A stretch of 41,061 bases of DNA from Myxococcales bacterium (lineage in GTDB: Bacteria > Myxococcota_A > Polyangia > Haliangiales > SHYZ01). The stretch covers positions 1-41,061 of the forward strand of contig SHYZ01000008.1 of assembly GCA_009692535.1 (NCBI GenBank). Reading direction: 5' to 3'. The notes beneath the pieces were generated by a model. The model did no database searches, had not been told where the DNA came from, and saw only the letters and a program-made list of their open reading frames with translations. Numbering within the stretch: the first letter of the stretch is position 1; each line of letters begins with the position of its first letter. Shown here in pieces: positions 40,853-41,061 of this stretch. The position numbers and the translations under genes are program-made.

Positions 40853-41047
40853 GTGGATCGGCCGTCACCTCTGCAGCTCGCGAGGTATCGCGCGATGGCG
40901 CCGAGCGAGCGGCTGCAGCAGGCCACGCGCCTCTACTGGACGGCTCGGCGGCTGCGCGAGGCCCACGAGCGCGCGCTCCATCCCGACTGGAGCCACCTTG
41001 AGGTCGAGGCGCACGTGCGGAGGATCTTCCTGCGTGCAGGAACCTGA
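40853..41047 (+). CDS. Small conserved helical protein, nucleotidyltransferase partner
   Basis: A 64-residue basic helical protein from GTG 40853 (an internal ATG at 40895 would give 50 residues). The core MAPSERLQQATRLYWTARRL, followed by HPDWSHLEVEAHVRRIFLRA, is a pattern I recall from short conserved proteins encoded immediately before AbiEii-like nucleotidyltransferases in many bacteria. Here its last 14 bases overlap the next frame, which begins at GTG 41034. The close overlap fits a two-gene toxin/antitoxin-like or nucleotidyltransferase-regulator pair. The partner is only seen for nine residues, so the role is inferred. Confidence 0.6.
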   Translation: MDRPSPLQLARYRAMAPSERLQQATRLYWTARRLREAHERALHPDWSHLEVEAHVRRIFLRAGT

Positions 41048-41061
41048 ACTCTTCGCACCGT
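41034..41061 (+). CDS. Start of probable nucleotidyltransferase gene, cut by window
   Basis: From GTG 41034 the frame reads VQEPELFAP and leaves the window. It overlaps the preceding small gene by 14 bases. A start of this kind (a short acidic/aromatic lead such as 'ELFARFV') is what I would expect for the nucleotidyltransferase that normally follows that small protein. With nine residues only, this is a context-based call. Confidence 0.35.

Overview
The window is very GC-rich, densely coded bacterial chromosome. It is most likely from a member of the Myxococcota (Deltaproteobacteria-like). That placement is an inference from several features: a J-domain/TPR + DnaK operon, many Cys-rich and DUF4215-type lipoproteins, a multidomain lipoprotein with thrombospondin-3 repeats and a lamin-tail-like end, a LexA promoter carrying two GTTCAG half-sites, and many GTG starts. 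I see no rRNA, tRNA, CRISPR array, transposase or phage gene.

Layout. 1-3378 (minus): chaperone operon (J-domain/TPR protein, DnaK, then a TPR-like gene cut by the window edge). 3436-6522 (minus): arginine operon argB-argD-argF, closed by a strong hairpin. 6581-9548 (minus): coupled TldE/TldD pair, TldD with a Tat signal, followed by a 25-bp tandem duplication. 9640-10614 (plus): a conserved exported protein of unknown function. 10628-13643 (minus): xerC-hslV-hslU with overlapping ends. 13706-20673 (minus): a compact module of seven genes: SpeD, a DUF4178-like zinc-ribbon membrane protein, a 62-residue membrane peptide, DUF350, a membrane-fused spermidine synthase, a Tat/lipobox FAD oxidoreductase and a polytopic membrane protein. 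An 18-bp minisatellite precedes the last gene. 21031-24136 (minus): lexA with a recognisable operator/promoter, then a TonB-like protein. Decanucleotide tandem arrays lie on both sides of lexA. 24613-26810 (plus): a receiver-like remnant lacking the usual phospho-acceptor strand, coupled to a seven-haem cytochrome c. 26820-32103 (minus): ABC exporter, PP2A-like phosphatase, HAD-IG 5'-nucleotidase and an agmatinase-like ureohydrolase. 32123-36915 (plus): giant amidohydrolase lipoprotein and a hotdog thioesterase-like protein. 36893-40794: a 52-residue small gene and several lipoproteins of unknown function. 40853-41061 (plus): a small conserved protein overlapping the start of what looks like a nucleotidyltransferase gene.

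How the genes may work together. The most interesting unit is the SpeD/SpeE-DUF350-DUF4178 module. Its soluble enzyme (SpeD) would make the aminopropyl donor and its membrane-fused aminopropyltransferase would use it. The other members are membrane-bound or exported, so the product may be made at, or attached to, something in the envelope rather than being bulk cytosolic spermidine. The agmatinase-like enzyme at 26820-27938 could supply putrescine, but it is in a different operon. The remaining operons are housekeeping (arginine synthesis, HslVU protease, XerC, SOS control, TldD/E).
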